Assembly (NCBI GenBank): GCA_017535925.1
Contig: JAFXTD010000058.1
Coordinates: forward strand, 1 to 53,191
Reading direction: 5' to 3'
Length of the DNA stretch: 53,191 nucleotides
DNA from: Selenomonadaceae bacterium
GTDB lineage: Bacteria > Bacillota > Negativicutes > Selenomonadales > Selenomonadaceae
The position numbers and the translations under genes were made by a program. This document shows positions 7,434-16,545 of this stretch, one piece after another (positions within the stretch are counted from its first letter, which is position 1; every line of letters starts with the position of its first letter). Below the pieces are notes generated by a model. The model saw nothing but the letters and a program-made list of their open reading frames with translations. It was not told where the DNA came from and did no database searches.

Positions 7434-9158
7434 ATGCTCAAGGAGAGGCTGAAATTTTTTGCGGAAATTTATGCGGCTCACAAGCGTGCGTTTTCGTTCG
7501 TGGTTATCGGCTCTTTAATCGGAGCGGGTCTCGGACTTTTGTCGCCGATGTTGATTCGCCGTGTCATGGATGAACTTTTGCCGCACGGCATTTCGGCTGA
7601 AATGTTTTTGACGGCGAGCGCACTCTTGACGATTTACGCGGCAAATTATTTCCTCAATTACAAAGTGGAAGTCGTCGGGCGCGGCATGGGTGCAAGAATC
7701 GAATTCGTCATGCGCGAAAAACTTTTCCGCCACCTGTTGAGGATGGGCTATTCCTTCTACGACAACGCACAAAGCGGACAACTTCTCTCGCGGCTCGTCA
7801 ATGACATTGCGGAAGTCGGCAACCTCATGTTCGCAATCCCTCACTTGCTCATAACCTGCTCGATAACAATGCTCGGCTCGGTCGCGTTGCTGTTTTATCT
7901 GAATTGGCAACTGGCAACTGTCGTGACGGCTCTGTTGCTGTTCAAAACTTTCACGACGATAAAACTCAACGGCGATATGAAAAAATTATTCATGAAGGCG
8001 CGGGAAAACACCGGCAACCTAAGCGGACAAATCGCCGAAAGTTTGCAGGGTATTCGCCTTGTAAAAATTTTCAGCTGCGAGGAAAAGGAACTTGACAAGA
8101 TGCTCCGCGCCGGCGAAAACCTTTTGTCGGTTCAAGAAACTTCGTTTAAGACGGTCGGCAAACTTCACGGCGGCATAGAATTTTTTTCCAACGTCATGAA
8201 CTTGACGATAATCGTTTTGGGCGGCATGTTGATAAGTTTCGGCTTGATGAAAATCGGCGACCTCGTTGCCTTCCTGCTGTACATGATGCTTTGCATGCGA
8301 CCCGTCTTTCAGCTGATGATGTTGACGGAAGTTTATCAACGCGGCATGGCGGGCGTCGAACGTTATCGCGAACTTATGAACCTTCCCGAATCCGACGAAC
8401 TTTCAGCCGAACGCGTTGCCAAACTTGAGACGGCTTCCGAAATTGAATTTTCGCATGTGAATTTCGGCTACGAGGGCAGCGCGCAGATTTTTAACGACTT
8501 CAACTTGAGCATTGCGGCGGGCGAACACGTCGGGATTGTCGGCATGACCGGCGGCGGCAAAACCACTCTTTGCGAATTGCTCTTGGGCATGTACGAACTT
8601 GACGGCGGGAAAATTTCAATCAACGGGCGTGACATTAAAACCGTCAAGACCGAAAGCCTGCGCAAGGAAATCGGCATGATTCAGCAAGACACGTTCCTCT
8701 TTTCGGCGAGCGTCAAGGATAACATTGCTTACGGCAGAGAAAATGCCACCGACGAAGAAATTATCGAGGCGGCGAAACTTGCAGAGGCTCACGAATTCAT
8801 AAGCGACCTCCCTCAAGGCTACGATACTTTTATCGGCGAGCGAGGCGTCAAACTTAGCGGCGGGCAGAAGCAACGAATTGCAATCGCGAGGATGTTCCTG
8901 CGCAATCCGAAAATTTTAATCCTCGACGAGGCAACTTCAGCCCTCGACAATGAAACCGAACGACAAATCCAACGCGCCATGCAAAAACTTTCAGAAAACC
9001 GCACGACGATAACCGTTGCCCACAGACTTGCCACCGTTCGCAATTCCAACAGGATTTTGGTTTTGGAACACGGAACCATAACCGAAGAAGGCACGCACGA
9101 AAATTTGATGAAACTGCGCGGCGTCTACTACAATCTTTCCTCGAACGCCGCTGCTTGA
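7434..9158 (+). CDS. ABC exporter, fused membrane and ATPase domains
   Basis: A 574-residue half-transporter of the MsbA/LmrA type. An N-terminal six-helix domain (about 1-310) precedes the ATPase, with Walker A GMTGGGKTT near 370, signature LSGGQ near 475, Walker B ILILDEA near 495 and the H-loop in VAHRL. It works as a homodimer or with a partner in the inner membrane. ATG 7434 follows a strong AAGGAGGG. An upstream in-frame ATG at 7395 overlaps marR and lacks a ribosome site. Co-transcribed with marR, so it probably exports a drug or metabolite sensed by that regulator. The substrate cannot be told from sequence. Confidence 0.92.
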   Translation: MLKERLKFFAEIYAAHKRAFSFVVIGSLIGAGLGLLSPMLIRRVMDELLPHGISAEMFLTASALLTIYAANYFLNYKVEVVGRGMGARIEFVMREKLFRHLLRMGYSFYDNAQSGQLLSRLVNDIAEVGNLMFAIPHLLITCSITMLGSVALLFYLNWQLATVVTALLLFKTFTTIKLNGDMKKLFMKARENTGNLSGQIAESLQGIRLVKIFSCEEKELDKMLRAGENLLSVQETSFKTVGKLHGGIEFFSNVMNLTIIVLGGMLISFGLMKIGDLVAFLLYMMLCMRPVFQLMMLTEVYQRGMAGVERYRELMNLPESDELSAERVAKLETASEIEFSHVNFGYEGSAQIFNDFNLSIAAGEHVGIVGMTGGGKTTLCELLLGMYELDGGKISINGRDIKTVKTESLRKEIGMIQQDTFLFSASVKDNIAYGRENATDEEIIEAAKLAEAHEFISDLPQGYDTFIGERGVKLSGGQKQRIAIARMFLRNPKILILDEATSALDNETERQIQRAMQKLSENRTTITVAHRLATVRNSNRILVLEHGTITEEGTHENLMKLRGVYYNLSSNAAA

Positions 9159-9176
9159 TAAAAACAAAAGTAATAA

Positions 9177-9297
9177 GGAGCCGTCACGGATGACGGCTCC
9201 ACACGCCGCACTGAAACAGGATGTTTCTGCGGCGACGCCCCTGCGAGGGGTCTTTTCTTTTTGCTACTTTTTCTTTGGACAAGCAAAGAAAAAGTAG
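9177..9297. repeat. Dispersed stem-loop element, copy 1
   Basis: Three hairpins in a row: GGAGCCGTCA/TGACGGCTCC (9177-9200, 10-bp stem), CCCCT/AGGGG (9238-9250), and a perfect 14-bp stem CTACTTTTTCTTTG/CAAAGAAAAAGTAG (9264-9297). The same parts recur in inverted order at 18196-18364, and the 14-bp stem recurs at 25760. The remaining gap to the pcrA promoter (9298-9409) shows no gene. Confidence 0.75.
9238..9262 (+). terminator. Terminator after the ABC exporter
   Basis: CCCCT-GCG-AGGGG stem followed by TCTTTTCTTTTT. It lies inside the dispersed stem-loop element, so the element also seems to serve as the operon's terminator. Confidence 0.55.
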
Positions 9298-9409
9298 AAG
9301 AACAACATAAAAATCATTAAACGTCAAATCGAAGTGATACGCCTCCGCAAAAAAAATCGGTTCTGCGTAATCCACTCTTTGACAAAGAAGGGGATACTTC
9401 CGCCGCCGC

Positions 9410-9438
9410 TTGATAAAAAATTTTTTCGCGAATATAAT
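9410..9438 (+). promoter_or_regulatory. pcrA-ligA promoter
   Basis: TTGATA (9410-9415), 17-nt spacer, perfect TATAAT (9433-9438). Its position excludes any start codon upstream of about 9445 for pcrA. Confidence 0.8.
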
Positions 9439-9463
9439 TGCTCATCGAAAGGGGGACGCTCTT

Positions 9464-11701
9464 TTGAACGAGCAATTTTTTTTTGACACGACAGAAATTT
9501 TTAAGGACTTGAATCCCGAACAACAAGAGGCGGTTAATTGCATCGACGGACCGCTTTTGATAATGGCGGGCGCGGGCTCCGGCAAAACACGAGTGCTCAC
9601 CTGCCGCATTGCAAATCTTATCGCGCAGGGAATTTTGCCGCGAAATATTTTGGCGATAACCTTCACGAACAAAGCCGCCAATGAAATGAAATACCGCGCC
9701 GAAAAATTAATCGGCTCGCCCGCAAGAGGAATTATCTTGAGCACGTTCCATTCCTTCTGCGCCCGGCTCTTGCGACGCGAAATTGAAATCACCGGCAACT
9801 TCAACGGCAACTTTGCAATCTACGACGCCGGCGACAGCAAGACTTTGGTTAAGCAATGCGTCAAGGATTTGAACTTGGACGAAAATCTTTTTGCCAATGT
9901 CAGTTTCAGAATCTCCGACTTCAAAAATAATTTGGTTGACCCCGCTCATTGCACGCAGATGATTTCAAGCAGAGACATTCGCTACAAAATGAACGTGCAA
10001 CAGATTTACGAAATGTATCAGGAAAAGTTGCGGGAGAATAACGCGCTGGACTTCGACGACTTGATTTTTTTCACTGTGAAAATTTTTGAGGAGTATCCCG
10101 AAGTTTTGGCGAAGTATCAGGAGCGTTTTCAATACATTTCGATTGACGAATACCAAGACACGAATGTTGCGCAATACGTCTTGACGAATCTGCTTGCCGC
10201 CAAGTATAAAAACCTCTGCGTGGTCGGTGACGCTGACCAATCAATTTACGGCTGGCGCGGCGCGGACATGAGGAACATTTTAAATTTTGAACGCGATTAT
10301 CCCAATGCGCGGGTTATCATGTTGGAACAAAATTATCGTTCGACGAAAACCATCTTGAATGCCGCAAACGCCGTTATCCGAAACAACTCTGACCGCAAGC
10401 CGAAAAATCTTTGGACGCAAAACGCAACCGGCGATAAAATTAAATTCATTCACTGCAAAGACGACAAGGAGGAGGCGGCACTTGTTGCAAGGGAAGTTCG
10501 GCGGCTCGTCGCGGAAGAAAATTTTCCTTACAACGAAATTGCTCTGCTCTATCGAACGAACGCTCAATCCCGCATGTTCGAGGAAAAATTTATGCAAGTC
10601 GGAATTCCTTACATCATAATCGGCGGGCTCAAGTTTTACGACCGCAAAGAGATTCGGGACATTGTCGCCTATCTTCACGTGATAGCCAATCCTCGCGATA
10701 ACGTTCACTTCCTGCGAATTATCAACACGCCGCGCAGAGGTTTGGGCTCAACGAATATGAATCGCTTATCGACCTTCGCGGAAAGTCAAGGGCTTTCGAT
10801 TTTTGAAGTCGTCGCCGATAATAAACTCTTGGAACAAGTTGACGGGTTGACTCCGAAATTTCGCGCCGGCATTAAAAATTTCGTGGCAATGATGATGAGC
10901 TTCACCGAGTCCGCAAAAAATCTCACCGTCGACAAATTGATAAGCCTCGTCCTCAATGAATCGGGCTATATCAAAATGCTCCGTGACGACCGCGAAAACG
11001 GCAAGCAGGAAAATATTTCTCGCGAAGAAAACTTGGGCGAATTCGTCGGCAGCGCGAAAGATTTTGCCGAATTGAATCCCGAAGGCACCTTGCAAGATTT
11101 TTTGAATCACGTTGCTTTGATAACAGACCTCGACACCCTCGACGAAAAAGAATCCCGCGTCAAGCTCATGACGGTGCACGCGGCGAAAGGCTTGGAATTT
11201 TCTGCGGTGTTCGTCGTCGGCATGGAGGAAAATCTTTTTCCGCACGCAAATTCAATCGACAACGAGGATGAACTTGAGGAGGAGCGGCGCGCCTGCTACG
11301 TTGCACTCACCCGCGCCAAGAAAAAACTTTACCTCACGGCGGCGGATGAGCGTATGTTTTTCGGCAAGATAAGGCGTCAAAAAATTTCGCGCTTCGTCGA
11401 GGAAATTCCGGCTCCTTGCATTGACGGAAGATTTCCCTCGCCCGTCAAGAAAAAATCTTCCGCAATGACTCAATCGACTTACAGACCTCCGACGGCTTAT
11501 CGTTCCGCGCAAATGAAAGCCGTTGAAAAAAAATCTGCGGCGATTGTCGTTTGGCAAGTCGGCGACAAACTCAATCACAAGAAATGGGGGCTCGGCACCG
11601 TCATGGAAGTCAAAGGGCAAGTCATAAAGGTTGTCTTCGCGAATCCCGAAATCGGCACGAAAATCCTCAAGGCAACTGCCGCGCCGATTAATAAATTTTG
11701 A
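9464..11701 (+). CDS. pcrA: ATP-dependent DNA helicase PcrA/UvrD
   Basis: A 745-residue superfamily 1A 3'-5' helicase for excision repair, rolling-circle replication and clearing of RecA or RNA polymerase. Motifs occur in order: GAGSGKT (36-42), DEYQDTN, GDADQSIYGWRGAD, QNYRS, VHAAKGLEF and ALTRAKKKL. The C-terminal GDKLNHKKWGLGTV is the Tudor-like tail that binds RNA polymerase in PcrA. TTG 9464 is chosen: GGGGGA sits 7 nt before it and the promoter at 9410-9438 makes earlier starts impossible. ligA follows after 13 nt in the pcrA-ligA order common in Firmicutes. Confidence 0.95.
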   Translation: MNEQFFFDTTEIFKDLNPEQQEAVNCIDGPLLIMAGAGSGKTRVLTCRIANLIAQGILPRNILAITFTNKAANEMKYRAEKLIGSPARGIILSTFHSFCARLLRREIEITGNFNGNFAIYDAGDSKTLVKQCVKDLNLDENLFANVSFRISDFKNNLVDPAHCTQMISSRDIRYKMNVQQIYEMYQEKLRENNALDFDDLIFFTVKIFEEYPEVLAKYQERFQYISIDEYQDTNVAQYVLTNLLAAKYKNLCVVGDADQSIYGWRGADMRNILNFERDYPNARVIMLEQNYRSTKTILNAANAVIRNNSDRKPKNLWTQNATGDKIKFIHCKDDKEEAALVAREVRRLVAEENFPYNEIALLYRTNAQSRMFEEKFMQVGIPYIIIGGLKFYDRKEIRDIVAYLHVIANPRDNVHFLRIINTPRRGLGSTNMNRLSTFAESQGLSIFEVVADNKLLEQVDGLTPKFRAGIKNFVAMMMSFTESAKNLTVDKLISLVLNESGYIKMLRDDRENGKQENISREENLGEFVGSAKDFAELNPEGTLQDFLNHVALITDLDTLDEKESRVKLMTVHAAKGLEFSAVFVVGMEENLFPHANSIDNEDELEEERRACYVALTRAKKKLYLTAADERMFFGKIRRQKISRFVEEIPAPCIDGRFPSPVKKKSSAMTQSTYRPPTAYRSAQMKAVEKKSAAIVVWQVGDKLNHKKWGLGTVMEVKGQVIKVVFANPEIGTKILKATAAPINKF

Positions 11702-11714
11702 GGCGGTGAACTTT

Positions 11715-13715
11715 ATGGACGTTTTTCAAGTCAAGGCGGAGCTGATTCGACTTCGCAAAGAAATTCGGCGGCACAACAAAAAATATTACGAACTCGACGC
11801 GCCCGAAATTTCCGATTACGAATACGATAAATTAATGTCGCGGCTCAAAGAATTGGAGGCGGCTTATCCCGAATTTATCACGGCGACCTCACCGACGCAA
11901 CTTGTTGGCGGAGCGGCTCGACGCGAGGCAGGCAAGTTGGTTTTGCACGACGTACCCATGTTGTCTTTGCAAGATGTTTTCAATCGCGAGGACGTGGAAA
12001 ATTTTATCAACGACGCTGTAAAAAAATTAGGCGAGGTTGAATTCGTCGTCGAGGAAAAAATTGACGGCTTGTCTTTGGCGTTGCGATACGAGGACGGAAA
12101 ATTGATTCAGGCGATAACCAGAGGCGACGGCACTCAAGGTGAGGATGTCACGGAAAATGCTTTGGTTATCGACGACGTGATTCAAACTTTGTCTGACGCG
12201 CCGAAATATTTTGAGATACGCGGCGAAGTTTACATGACGAAGAAAAATTTTTTGGCAACAAATGCTCGGCAAGAAAAACTCGGCTTGAAAATTTTTGCCA
12301 ATCCTCGAAATTGCGCGGCGGGTACTCTTCGACAACTTGACAGCCGAATCGTTCGCGAGCGGAAGCTTTCAATGTTCGTGTTCAATCTTCAAAAAGTTGA
12401 CGGCGTCGAAATTCATAGCCACACGCAAGCTTACGACTTCATGATTCGCAACGGGATAAAAATTATTCGCGGCTACAAAGTTTGCAAGACGAGTGAGGAA
12501 GTTTGGCGGGCGATTGAGGAAATCGGCGAGCGGCGTGAAAATCTTGACTACGACATTGACGGCGCGGTTGTCAAGGTAAACGATTTTTCTCAACGCGAAC
12601 AACTTGGCGCGACCGGCAAATTTCCGCGTTGGGCAGTGGCTTACAAATATCCTCCCGACGAACGCGAAACCGTCTTGAAAAAAATTGAGTTGAGTGTAGG
12701 CAGAACAGGCAGAATCACTCCGACGGCGGTCTTCGAAGCGGTCAACCTCAACGGCACAAAAGTTGAGCGCGCCACGCTTCACAATCAAGACTTTATCGTC
12801 GGGCTTGACGTTCGTATCGGCGACACGATTAAAGTTTACAAGAGCGGCGAAATTATTCCGCGAGTGAGCGGCGTCGTTTTGTCGAAGCGTCCCGAAAATT
12901 CCGCGCCGTATAAATTCCCCGAAACTTGCCCCGCTTGCGGTCACAAACTCGAACGTGAGAGCGTTGATTATCGTTGCGTCAATCCGAATTGCCCCGCGCA
13001 ACTTGAAAATCATCTTCTGAATTTTGTCGGGCGCAACGCAATGGACATCAAAGGTCTCGGCGAAACTTCAATCCCGAAACTCATCGCCGAAGGTCTTCTG
13101 AAAAATGTTGCAGACGTTTACAAGCTTGCCAACCACCGCGAGGAATTGCTTGCGAAAAAAATTTTCGGGCTTGCGAAGGCTACGGATAAAATTTTGGCGG
13201 CGATTGAAGAGAGCAAAAAAAATTCGCCCTCAAAACTTTTGACGGGCTTGGGAATTTTCGGAATCGGAAGCGCGGCGGCTCGTGATTTGATTCAACATTT
13301 CGGCGGGCTTGAGGAACTTTCAAAGGCGACGCTTGACGAACTGCAAACGGTGCCCGATATCGGCGAGGTCACTGCGCGGCATGTCAGAGAATTTTTTGAC
13401 GACGCGGACAACCTCAAAATTTTATCGGCTCTCAAGGAGGCAGGCTTGACCATGACCGAAGAGAAAAAATTTTTCGACGCAAGCTCACCGATTGCCGGAA
13501 AAGTTTTTGTGTTGACGGGCAAGCTTGAGAAATTCACTCGTGAGGCAGCCGGCGAACTTATCACGGCTCGCGGCGGCATTGTCAAAGGCAGCGTCACGAA
13601 GACGACGAATTATCTTGTTGTCGGCGAAAAGCCCGGCTCAAAGCTCACGAAAGCACAAGAGCTCGGCGTCAAAATTTTGTCGGAAGAAGACCTCGATAAA
13701 CTTTTGACGGAATAA
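11715..13715 (+). CDS. ligA: NAD-dependent DNA ligase LigA
   Basis: A 666-residue replicative and repair ligase of full length. The AMP-accepting lysine is K115 in EEKIDGLSL (KxDG motif). The N-terminal NAD-binding Ia domain includes YYELD and DYEYDKL. An OB fold follows, then a four-cysteine zinc finger around residues 405-427 (CPACG...CVNPNCP), helix-hairpin-helix repeats with the GIFGIG stretch, and a C-terminal BRCT domain from about 590. ATG 11715 follows GAGGCGGTGA. Second gene of the pcrA-ligA unit. Confidence 0.97.
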   Translation: MDVFQVKAELIRLRKEIRRHNKKYYELDAPEISDYEYDKLMSRLKELEAAYPEFITATSPTQLVGGAARREAGKLVLHDVPMLSLQDVFNREDVENFINDAVKKLGEVEFVVEEKIDGLSLALRYEDGKLIQAITRGDGTQGEDVTENALVIDDVIQTLSDAPKYFEIRGEVYMTKKNFLATNARQEKLGLKIFANPRNCAAGTLRQLDSRIVRERKLSMFVFNLQKVDGVEIHSHTQAYDFMIRNGIKIIRGYKVCKTSEEVWRAIEEIGERRENLDYDIDGAVVKVNDFSQREQLGATGKFPRWAVAYKYPPDERETVLKKIELSVGRTGRITPTAVFEAVNLNGTKVERATLHNQDFIVGLDVRIGDTIKVYKSGEIIPRVSGVVLSKRPENSAPYKFPETCPACGHKLERESVDYRCVNPNCPAQLENHLLNFVGRNAMDIKGLGETSIPKLIAEGLLKNVADVYKLANHREELLAKKIFGLAKATDKILAAIEESKKNSPSKLLTGLGIFGIGSAAARDLIQHFGGLEELSKATLDELQTVPDIGEVTARHVREFFDDADNLKILSALKEAGLTMTEEKKFFDASSPIAGKVFVLTGKLEKFTREAAGELITARGGIVKGSVTKTTNYLVVGEKPGSKLTKAQELGVKILSEEDLDKLLTE

Positions 13716-13720
13716 AAAAA

Positions 13721-13746
13721 GACCGCGCAGATTTTTCCGCGCAGTC
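13721..13746. terminator. Shared terminator between convergent ligA and GT9 genes
   Basis: GACCGCGCAG and CCGCGCAGTC form a stem with two mismatches around an ATTTTT loop, with an A run on the left and T-rich DNA on the right. It could stop transcription from both sides. Confidence 0.55.
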
Positions 13747-13764
13747 GATAAAAATTTTTGAAAC

Positions 13765-14916
13765 TCACATTGCCTTCGCCAAATCGATAACACGACACTC
13801 ATACGCCCCGTGAACGCGGGGAATTTTTTTTGCCGGTTGACCGTAAGAGTTCAAAAGTTCGAAAACATATTTCATGACGACCTCGACGGAAATTTTTTTC
13901 ATGCAGGCAAGATTATCCTCGCCGCTCTTCGGGCAAATGTGTCTTCCGCAAGGGTGGCACGGTTCGGGCGTCTTAATCAAAATATCTTTGGCGTCGTAAG
14001 GATAAAAGCCGGGCACGGGCGAGGCTCCGAACATCGTGACAATCGGAATATTCCTCGCAACGCCGATATGCATTGGACCCGAATCCGTCGTCAAAAAGAG
14101 AACGCAATTATCGAGGAAGCCAGCAAGTATCGCCAAAGAAAATTCGCCCGTGAAAATTTTTAATCGGTCGCTGTCTTTATGAATCATTTTTTCAACGCAA
14201 GACTGAACGATTTCTTTATCCATTGTCCCGCCCAAAAATGCCACGCCGTAGCCGCGCTCAAGCAAAGTGTCCGCACAAGTCGCAAAGTAAGAATCAAGCC
14301 AACGTTTTGTCAGCCAACTTGCTCCGATATTGAACGCCACGACTTTTTTTTCGCCGAAGTTCTTTCGAAAAATTTTTTCTGCCTCTTGCGAGGAAGTTTC
14401 GGGTATCCACATTTCCAGACCGTTGTCGTAAATTTTTTCAATGCCGCAAGCCTCGCGCAGAACGTCGAAATGCGAATGAACTTGATGTTGAGTGCCGGGC
14501 AAATATTTGGTTTTAAATCCGTTTTTGATATGACGCGCTATCGAAGGATTGGGCATAACCTTATTGAAAAACAAAGAAAAAAGAGGCTTTGAATAGCCGA
14601 CGATTTTTTTCGCGCCGCTGAAAGCCGCCAATGCACTTGCGCGTTCGTTGCGGTGAAGATTTATCACGAGGTCGAAATTTTTTTCGCGGAGCTTGAAAAT
14701 AAATTTGATAAAGCTTGACAAATGGTCGTCGACGCCTTTTTTGTCGATAAGGATGCATTCGTCGAGGTTCTTGTTGTATTGCACGAGGTCGGCAAGTTTT
14801 TTATCGGCAAGCAGTGCCAAATGCGCCGTCGGGAAATTTTTTCGGAGCGTCGTCAAAACCGGCGTCACCAACATCAAATCGCCCAAGTGCATCAGATTTA
14901 TCACTAAAATTTTCAT
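13765..14916 (-). CDS. Glycosyltransferase family 9 (heptosyltransferase type)
   Basis: A 383-residue GT-B transferase. It starts MKILVINLMHLGDLML, the GT9 N-terminus, and has the C-terminal nucleotide-sugar site TTDSGPMHIGVA and GASPVPGFYP. A cysteine-rich stretch near the end (CHPCGRHICP) is frequent in this family. Members add heptose or other sugars to the lipopolysaccharide inner core, which points to an outer membrane. ATG 14916 is chosen over longer in-frame extensions; it lies 1 nt after the esterase stop (TGAGATG), so the two are coupled. Last gene of the valS-to-GT9 run. Confidence 0.9.
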   Translation of the reverse strand: MKILVINLMHLGDLMLVTPVLTTLRKNFPTAHLALLADKKLADLVQYNKNLDECILIDKKGVDDHLSSFIKFIFKLREKNFDLVINLHRNERASALAAFSGAKKIVGYSKPLFSLFFNKVMPNPSIARHIKNGFKTKYLPGTQHQVHSHFDVLREACGIEKIYDNGLEMWIPETSSQEAEKIFRKNFGEKKVVAFNIGASWLTKRWLDSYFATCADTLLERGYGVAFLGGTMDKEIVQSCVEKMIHKDSDRLKIFTGEFSLAILAGFLDNCVLFLTTDSGPMHIGVARNIPIVTMFGASPVPGFYPYDAKDILIKTPEPCHPCGRHICPKSGEDNLACMKKISVEVVMKYVFELLNSYGQPAKKIPRVHGAYECRVIDLAKAM

Positions 14917-14917
14917 C

Positions 14918-15655
14918 TCAAAATCTTTCCAAAAAATTTGCCGCCTCTTCGAAGACAAATTCGCGGTTTTCGTCGAGCGGCAACAGGTGTCCCGAATTTG
15001 CAACGGTCGTGATAAATTTTTGCTTAGAGCCGATATTATCCATGATAAATCTTGCACTGCGCGGTTGAGCGGTGTGGTCTTCCTCGCCGTGCATGATTAA
15101 AATCGGAGTCGTGACGTTCGGCAGAAAATTTTTCACGTCGTCAATCAAATCAACAAGTTCATGAACGCTGACGAGCGGAGTTTTTTTATAAACTTCGTTG
15201 GCGGCTTGAGGCACATCAATTAATTTTTTGCGAGGCTGAACAATGCAGGCATTACCGCAAAATTCTTTCGGAGGCAAATTCTTCAAACCGAGCCCGTCGT
15301 CGATAAAAATCGGTGCGGCAAGCGTGACGATTTTGGAAATATTTTTTTCGGCGGCAAGTTTCAAAGTCAAGAGCCCGCCCATTGAGTGACCGATGACGAA
15401 AATTTTATCGCAAACGCCGCGCAGAATGTAAAAGCCGTCGAGCACCGAGTTAAACCAATCGTCTTTGGTCGTGCGCATTAAATTATTTTCGTCGATACCG
15501 TGACCGGCAAGGCGCGGACAAAGCACGGTAAAATTTTTTTGATTAAGAAATTGTCCGAGCAAAAAAAGTTCGGCGGGCAAGCCGGTGAAGCCGTGAATGA
15601 GCAACACGCCGCTTGAGCCGCCTTTCATGAAAAAGGGTTGTCCACCGTCAATCAA
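14918..15655 (-). CDS. Alpha/beta hydrolase, carboxylesterase type
   Basis: A 245-residue cytosolic hydrolase like Bacillus Est30 or monoacylglycerol lipases. The oxyanion motif HGFTG is at 21-25, the nucleophile is S91 in GHSMGG, the acid is in HGEEDHTAQ and the catalytic histidine in SGHLLPLD. The order and spacing are right for the catalytic triad. It starts at TTG 15655 with GGAGG 8 nt away. It follows secG and precedes the GT9 gene at 1-nt distance. The natural substrate is unknown; short-chain esters are usual. Confidence 0.88.
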   Translation of the reverse strand: MIDGGQPFFMKGGSSGVLLIHGFTGLPAELFLLGQFLNQKNFTVLCPRLAGHGIDENNLMRTTKDDWFNSVLDGFYILRGVCDKIFVIGHSMGGLLTLKLAAEKNISKIVTLAAPIFIDDGLGLKNLPPKEFCGNACIVQPRKKLIDVPQAANEVYKKTPLVSVHELVDLIDDVKNFLPNVTTPILIMHGEEDHTAQPRSARFIMDNIGSKQKFITTVANSGHLLPLDENREFVFEEAANFLERF

Positions 15656-15669
15656 AATAATTTCCTCCC

Positions 15670-15897
15670 TTACATTGAGAGCTTGGCGATTATCAAAGTT
15701 ATTATCGCGAATAAAATTCCGAGTATGATTGTCAGTCTTGCAAGCAGAGCATCCATGCCGCGAGCCTTGCCGGAAAAAACCGTATCCGAGCCGCCGTCCA
15801 TGCCGCCCATGCCGCCGGACTTTGCCTCTTGACCCAAAATCACCGCAATCAGCGCGATTGAAATTATCGCATCCAAGACCATTAAAACTGTCATCAT
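15670..15897 (-). CDS. secG: Preprotein translocase subunit SecG
   Basis: A 75-residue membrane protein with two hydrophobic helices (about 3-22 and 50-72) separated by the polar, glycine-rich loop GGMGGMDGGSDTVF that marks SecG. It assists SecYE-SecA protein export. Start is one of two tandem ATGs at 15897 with AAGGAG upstream. It lies between rex and the esterase gene, with short gaps of about 15 nt. Confidence 0.92.
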   Translation of the reverse strand: MMTVLMVLDAIISIALIAVILGQEAKSGGMGGMDGGSDTVFSGKARGMDALLARLTIILGILFAIITLIIAKLSM

Positions 15898-15912
15898 TTT
15901 TAAAATTACTCC

Positions 15913-16545
15913 TTACTCTTGTGACATGTGGTAGCTTAAGGCACTCAAGCCGATTGACAAATCCTCATTGACGAGCGGAACCGAAGGCGGCACGGTTATT
16001 TTTGTCGGCGCGAAATTCCAAATGCCTTTGACGCCCGCCGCGACCAGTTGGTCTGCCACGCCTTGAGCTTCTTCGACGGGAACGGTTATAACTCCAATGT
16101 CAATTTCTTTCGCCGCAATGATTCGTTTCATTTGAGAGGCGGCGTTGACTTTGATTCCGTTGACTTCGCTGCCGATAATTTTTTTGTTTATGTCGAACAG
16201 TGCCACGACCGAAAAGCCCAGCGAGGCGAAGTTAACGTAATTGGCGAGCGCGCCGCCCAAGTGACCGACGCCGACAATCGCCAGCCGCCAATTATTTTGC
16301 AAGCCGAGAATATTTCCGATTTTATCTTTGAGTTCGTGAACGTCGTAGCCGATACCTTTCCTGCCGAATTGTCCGAACGTCGCCAAGTCTTTGCGAATTT
16401 GTTCGGGCGTTATGTCGAGTCGTCGACCCAATTCGTCGGAAGAAATTATCTGCAAGCCTTCTTCTTCGGCGAGCCTCAACATTCGGAAATATAACGGCAG
16501 TCTGTCAATCGTCGCCTGTGAAATTATTTTTTTCAAATGCGCCAT
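15913..16545 (-). CDS. rex: Redox-sensing transcriptional repressor Rex
   Basis: A 210-residue NADH/NAD-responsive repressor of fermentation and respiration genes. N-terminal winged helix with RLPLYFRML and the recognition region ITPEQIRKDLATFGQFGRKGIGY, then a Rossmann domain with GVGHLGGALANY. All match Rex. ATG 16545 gives the family-like N-terminus; a GTG at 16569 in the same frame is an alternative. Both lie inside the 3' end of the O-antigen ligase gene (41-65 nt overlap). I saw no clear TTGTGA/TCACAA Rex site in the gaps of this window, so its targets are probably elsewhere. Confidence 0.93.
   Translation of the reverse strand: MAHLKKIISQATIDRLPLYFRMLRLAEEEGLQIISSDELGRRLDITPEQIRKDLATFGQFGRKGIGYDVHELKDKIGNILGLQNNWRLAIVGVGHLGGALANYVNFASLGFSVVALFDINKKIIGSEVNGIKVNAASQMKRIIAAKEIDIGVITVPVEEAQGVADQLVAAGVKGIWNFAPTKITVPPSVPLVNEDLSIGLSALSYHMSQE

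Noticed and set aside
16505..16545. Frameshift between the O-antigen ligase gene and rex
   Set aside because: The overlap is in different frames and both proteins are complete by family length, so it is a normal overlapping gene pair.
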